From JANRKT01 sp033763355 (lineage in GTDB: Bacteria; Bacteroidota; Bacteroidia; Chitinophagales; Chitinophagaceae): DNA of 10,914 nucleotides. Positions 8,037-10,914 of this stretch are shown piece by piece (within the stretch, counting starts at the first letter, position 1; the number at the start of each line of letters is the position of its first letter). The notes beneath the pieces are model-generated. The model saw only the letters and a program-made list of their open reading frames with translations. It did not search any database and was not told the DNA's origin. The position numbers were made by a program, and so were the translations under genes. The stretch covers positions 1 through 10,914 of the forward strand of contig JANRKT010000025.1 in NCBI GenBank assembly GCA_033763355.1, in the 5' to 3' direction.

Positions 8037-9341
8037 ATGAAAAAGATTACAGGCTTAAACACAATACTCGTCTTTATATTTTTTCTTTCGTTTACATCAT
8101 GTAAAAAAGATTATGGAAATCTTAATAACCCAACCATTGAAGATTTTCTGAATAATGCCACGAGGGATAAGTTAAACAACCTTGTGAGCGGAACACTTTC
8201 AGGCATGCGGAACAACGAAGGGCTTTATCTTGATGTAACGGGAGTGGTGGGCCGTGAAATTTACCGTTTTTCAGGAGCTGACCCACGCTATGTGACAGAC
8301 CTGCTTGGAGGCGGAAGTTCTGTTCTGAATAACACCGGCTTTTATATTACCAATCCATGGGCTTCACGGTACCGGGTGGTTAAAAATTGCAACGTTCTTA
8401 TACAGGCAGCGGCCAATTCCACCTTAATTTCTGATGCTGAAAAAAAGGGTTATGCAGGATTTGCAAAAACCATTAAAGCATACGATCTGTTGCTCAACCT
8501 CAATCTTACCTATACAAATGGAGTGAGAATAGAAGTAGCAGACCCTGAAAATCCCGGGCCGATTGTCGGTCATACTGAATCATTAAATGCAATCTCGGCC
8601 TTGCTTAATGATGCGGAGACTGATCTTACAGGCGCTACAATTATATATCCGCTTACATCCGGGTTTTCGGGGTTTAGTAATGCAGCGGGGTTCATTAAAT
8701 TTAACCGGGCATTAGCGGCAAGGGTGGATGTTTACCGCAAGCAATGGAGTAATGCATTAACAGATCTGAATAAATCATTTTTCGATCTTAATGGCAATTT
8801 TAATACAGGCATAAGCCACGTTTTTGGTACGGGTTCGGGAGATCAGCTTAACCCGGCATTTTTCCCCCAAAACCAAACGGGTGAAGTGAGGCTTGCAGAA
8901 CCTTCTTTTGCAACAAATATTGAAGCGGGTGACAGCAGAATTGGCAAAGCAGTGTTACGCAATTCACCAACTTCAAGCAGCGGGCTTACAGGAAACAGGG
9001 ATGTATGGGTTTACACCAGCAGCACTGCCCCCGTGCCCATCATCAGAAACGAAGAGCTTATATTGATATATGCAGAAGCAAATATCCAACTGAATAACCT
9101 TGTTAACGCTGTTAATGCCATTAATATAATAAGAAGGGGCCACAACCTGGCTGATTACAGCGGGGCGGTAACACAAACTGCACTGATTAATGAGATGCTT
9201 AAACAAAGAAGATATTCCCTCTTTTTTGAGGGCCATCGGTGGGTTGACATGCGCAGGTACAGTAAATTAAATGAATTGCCGCTTTCAAGGGCAGGAGATG
9301 ATGTATGGGAGGCATTTCCTTTGCCACTTACAGAAAATTAA
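8037..9341 (+). CDS. SusD/RagB-family surface lipoprotein
   Basis: This 434-residue protein is the ligand-binding partner of the SusC-like receptor. The start is set at 8037, 19 nt after the susC-like stop, because it yields a proper lipoprotein signal: MKK, a hydrophobic stretch, and a lipobox ending SFTSC with C22 as the lipid-modified residue. The frame is open further upstream, but that part overlaps the receptor gene and lacks a signal. After the cysteine comes KKDYGNLNNPTIEDFL, the common N-terminus of RagB/SusD proteins. C-terminal signatures are IRNEELILIYAEANIQ (about 336-351), the INIIRRGHNL helix, and KQRRYSLFFEGHRWVDMRRY (about 389-408). The end, FPLPLTEN, falls at the normal family terminus, so it does not look truncated even though a run of nine G follows the stop. 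The protein probably sits on the cell surface as a lid over the SusC barrel. The ligand is unknown. Confidence 0.93.
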   Translation: MKKITGLNTILVFIFFLSFTSCKKDYGNLNNPTIEDFLNNATRDKLNNLVSGTLSGMRNNEGLYLDVTGVVGREIYRFSGADPRYVTDLLGGGSSVLNNTGFYITNPWASRYRVVKNCNVLIQAAANSTLISDAEKKGYAGFAKTIKAYDLLLNLNLTYTNGVRIEVADPENPGPIVGHTESLNAISALLNDAETDLTGATIIYPLTSGFSGFSNAAGFIKFNRALAARVDVYRKQWSNALTDLNKSFFDLNGNFNTGISHVFGTGSGDQLNPAFFPQNQTGEVRLAEPSFATNIEAGDSRIGKAVLRNSPTSSSGLTGNRDVWVYTSSTAPVPIIRNEELILIYAEANIQLNNLVNAVNAINIIRRGHNLADYSGAVTQTALINEMLKQRRYSLFFEGHRWVDMRRYSKLNELPLSRAGDDVWEAFPLPLTEN

Positions 9342-9346
9342 TACCC

Positions 9347-9355
9347 GGGGGGGGG
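9347..9355 (+). repeat. Homopolymer run of nine G
   Basis: Nine consecutive G lie five bases after the susD-like stop codon. They form part of the left arm of the long hairpin at 9348-9417. Such runs are prone to slippage and to sequencing length error, but this one is outside any called gene. Confidence 0.9.
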
Positions 9356-9417
9356 CGGTAAATAACTTTTAATAAGCTTTCATACCAGCAGGTTAATTGT
9401 TATTTACTGTCCTCCTT
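9348..9417 (+). repeat. Long inverted repeat (19-position stem) between susD-like and AhpD-like copy 4 genes
   Basis: Bases 9348-9366 pair without bulge with 9399-9417 around a 32-nt loop. The core GTAAATAAC/GTTATTTAC is perfect. The outer part pairs the G run with TCCTCC, using five G-U pairs in RNA. The stem is unlikely to be chance at this length and is unusual in this window, where other gaps have only small hairpins. It occupies most of the 94-nt gap after the SusCD pair. A processing or stability element that sets SusCD mRNA level apart from the downstream genes, a terminator/attenuator (there is no clean T tract after it), or a protein-binding site are all possible. Confidence 0.6.
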
Positions 9418-9435
9418 AATTGTAAAAACTAATTT

Positions 9436-9987
9436 ATGGCACATATCAATCTGCAAAATAATTTACCGGGTATCCGGGGGCCAATGGCCTTTCGGCCCGA
9501 AACGGCAAAACCATTGAATGAACTGGCGGAAATTTTATTAAGAGATGACAATAATACGCTCAGCCGGGGTGAAAGGGAATTGATAGCAACCTACGTTTCT
9601 TATTTAAACGATTGCTTTTTTTGCCAGAATGCCCACGGTGGTATTGCACAGCATTACCTGCAATGCGATATACATTTTATGGATGGTGTAAAAAAAGATT
9701 TTAATGCCATGCCCCTGAGTAATAAATTAAAAAAATTGCTTGCTATTGCCGCCAGTGTGCAAAAGGGAGGGAAAAATGTTACTGAACAACAGATAAATGC
9801 AGCAAGGGAGGAAGGAGCAACAGACAGGGAGATTCACGATACTGTTTTGATTGCTGCGGCATTCTGCATGTTTAACCGGTATGTTGACGGGTTGGGAACA
9901 TGGGCGCCGCAGGACAGGGACTTTTATGTAAAACGCGGAAAGATGAGGGCGGAAGAAGGATATATAGATTTTGACCTTTACAAATAA
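9436..9987 (+). CDS. AhpD-like / carboxymuconolactone decarboxylase-family protein, copy 4
   Basis: This 183-residue soluble protein has the active-site set E48, C60, C63 and H67 (CFFCQNAH), shifted by one residue relative to copies 1-3 because of a one-residue insertion before LSRGERELIA. The HDTVLIAAAFCMFNRYVDGL block is identical to that of copy 3. It is the only copy with GERELIA in place of AERELI(A/G), and it has an extra cysteine in LQCDI after the active site. It lies 94 nt after the susD-like gene, behind the long hairpin, and only 6 nt before the DUF3179 gene, so copy 4 and DUF3179 are almost certainly coexpressed. The MAHI start matches copies 2 and 3. Thiol redox chemistry is inferred from the family; its substrate is unknown. 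Confidence 0.93.
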   Translation: MAHINLQNNLPGIRGPMAFRPETAKPLNELAEILLRDDNNTLSRGERELIATYVSYLNDCFFCQNAHGGIAQHYLQCDIHFMDGVKKDFNAMPLSNKLKKLLAIAASVQKGGKNVTEQQINAAREEGATDREIHDTVLIAAAFCMFNRYVDGLGTWAPQDRDFYVKRGKMRAEEGYIDFDLYK

Positions 9988-9993
9988 ACTGCA

Positions 9994-10914
9994 ATGAAAA
10001 AACTTTTTTGGATTGGTTTTACCGGATTGCTCTTGTTTGAAATAGCCAATGTGTATTTCATCATGCCTATGCCGGGCAGCCAGCAAACGAACAGCATTGA
10101 CCTTGCCTATTTTTTATACAAATGGCGCTGGGCATTCAGGATTTTATTTGGGCTGATGATCGCTGCCGGGTTTTTAAAAGCCCGCTTAAAAAGAAAATGG
10201 CTGTTGCTGATACCTGTTGCTATAGTTGCCGTTGTGGCTTATATGGCCAATTTTAAAATGGCTGCCGACCACATGTTTTACCAGCCAAAGCAATTGCTGA
10301 TGGCAACTGCTGACTCCAATAAAGTAGATTCTCAAAGGCTGGTGATTGGCATTACGCAGAATAACGAAGCAAAAGCCTACCCGGTGCAGTTTATCGGCTA
10401 TCACCACCAGGTAGCGGATACCATTGGCGGCAAACCAGTTATTGTTACTTATTGCACCGTATGCAGAACAGGCAGGGCTTTTGAACCATTTGTAAATGGA
10501 AAATATGAAAACTTCAGGCTGGTGGGCATGGATCATTTTAATGCCATGTTTGAAGATGCCACTACCAAAAGCTGGTGGCGGCAGGTGAATGGTGAAGCGA
10601 TTGCCGGAAAACTGAAAGGGGAGCATTTACCGGAAGTGCACACATTGCAAACTTCGCTGGGCAAATGGCTGCAGTTGTATCCGCAATCTCTTGTAATGCA
10701 GCCCGACCCTGCCTTTAAAGCTATATATGACAGCATGAGCAATTATGAAACAGGAAAGAGCAGGGGTTCATTAACAAAAGCAGACAGCTCATCATGGAAA
10801 GATAAATCATGGGTAATAGGTGTGAGAAACGGCAAAGAAACAAAAGCATACGACTGGAATATGCTGAAAGAAAAAAGAATTATTCATGACTGGCTGAATG
10901 ATCAGCCTGTTACC
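9994..10914 (+). CDS. DUF3179-domain membrane-anchored protein (3' truncated by window edge)
   Basis: The frame runs open from ATG 9994 to the last base, giving 307 residues with no stop. The N-terminus has three hydrophobic segments, at about 4-24, 47-62 and 68-86, so the protein is inner-membrane anchored. The rest is a DUF3179 domain: LVIGITQNNEAKAYP (about 116-130), VTYCTVCRTGRAF with C154 and C157 (about 151-163), a MFEDATTKSWWRQVNGEAIAG block (about 185-205), and LPEVHTLQTSLGKWLQLYP (about 212-230). A second copy of the first motif, WVIGVRNGKETKAYDW, appears at about 273-288, the internal repeat I expect for this family. The biochemical role of DUF3179 is not established. The CxxC and membrane position would suit a metal or thiol redox function (inference). 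The gene starts 6 nt after AhpD-like copy 4. Other ATG codons lie further in, but only this one keeps the first membrane segment. Confidence 0.85.
   Translation, partial: MKKLFWIGFTGLLLFEIANVYFIMPMPGSQQTNSIDLAYFLYKWRWAFRILFGLMIAAGFLKARLKRKWLLLIPVAIVAVVAYMANFKMAADHMFYQPKQLLMATADSNKVDSQRLVIGITQNNEAKAYPVQFIGYHHQVADTIGGKPVIVTYCTVCRTGRAFEPFVNGKYENFRLVGMDHFNAMFEDATTKSWWRQVNGEAIAGKLKGEHLPEVHTLQTSLGKWLQLYPQSLVMQPDPAFKAIYDSMSNYETGKSRGSLTKADSSSWKDKSWVIGVRNGKETKAYDWNMLKEKRIIHDWLNDQPVT

Noticed and set aside
9339..9360. Frameshift at the G run truncating the SusD-like protein
   Set aside because: The stop precedes the G run, the protein already ends at the usual family terminus, and the frame after the stop gives only a few glycine codons before another stop.
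932..9987. Beta-ketoadipate pathway (PcaC) locus based on the carboxymuconolactone decarboxylase family label
   Set aside because: All four copies have the AhpD CxxC pair, and no other Pca enzymes (dioxygenase, cycloisomerase, enol-lactonase) are present.

Overview
The window comes from a Bacteroidota genome, most plausibly a Chitinophagaceae/Sphingobacteriia-type organism. The main evidence is a SusC/RagA-type TonB-linked receptor followed 19 nt later by a SusD/RagB-type lipoprotein, a FecA-like TonB-dependent receptor C-terminus, and starts that lack clear Shine-Dalgarno sequences but sit in A/T-rich leaders. All ten supported genes read rightward. I found no rRNA, tRNA, CRISPR array, transposase or integrase.

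Layout: (1) 1-600, the 3' end of a FecA-like TonB-dependent receptor. (2) 601-931, a non-coding gap with one small GC-rich hairpin. (3) 932-10914, a closely packed gene train, probably one operon or a few overlapping units: AhpD-like protein 1, MFS transporter (ATGA overlap), AhpD-like protein 2, short MetE-like zinc methyltransferase, AhpD-like protein 3, SusC-like receptor, SusD-like lipoprotein, a 19-bp-stem hairpin, AhpD-like protein 4, and a membrane-anchored DUF3179 protein that runs off the right edge.

The striking feature is the set of four diverged paralogues of one ~185-residue family, the carboxymuconolactone decarboxylase (CMD)/AhpD fold, placed between genes of different function. 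All four keep the AhpD-type Glu-(11 residues)-CxxC-xxx-His active-site pattern, so they look like thiol redox or peroxidase-type enzymes and not like PcaC-type decarboxylases. They fall into two subtypes (1+2 and 3+4) that follow their order along the DNA.

Working model (inference): a small, non-polysaccharide compound crosses the outer membrane by SusCD and perhaps the upstream FecA-like receptor, and the inner membrane by the MFS carrier. It is then processed by the MetE-like methyltransferase and the AhpD-like thiol enzymes, with the DUF3179 protein acting at the membrane. No glycoside hydrolase, polysaccharide lyase, sulfatase, AhpC or sigma/anti-sigma pair is visible, which separates this locus from an ordinary polysaccharide-utilisation locus. 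The substrate cannot be read from the sequence.
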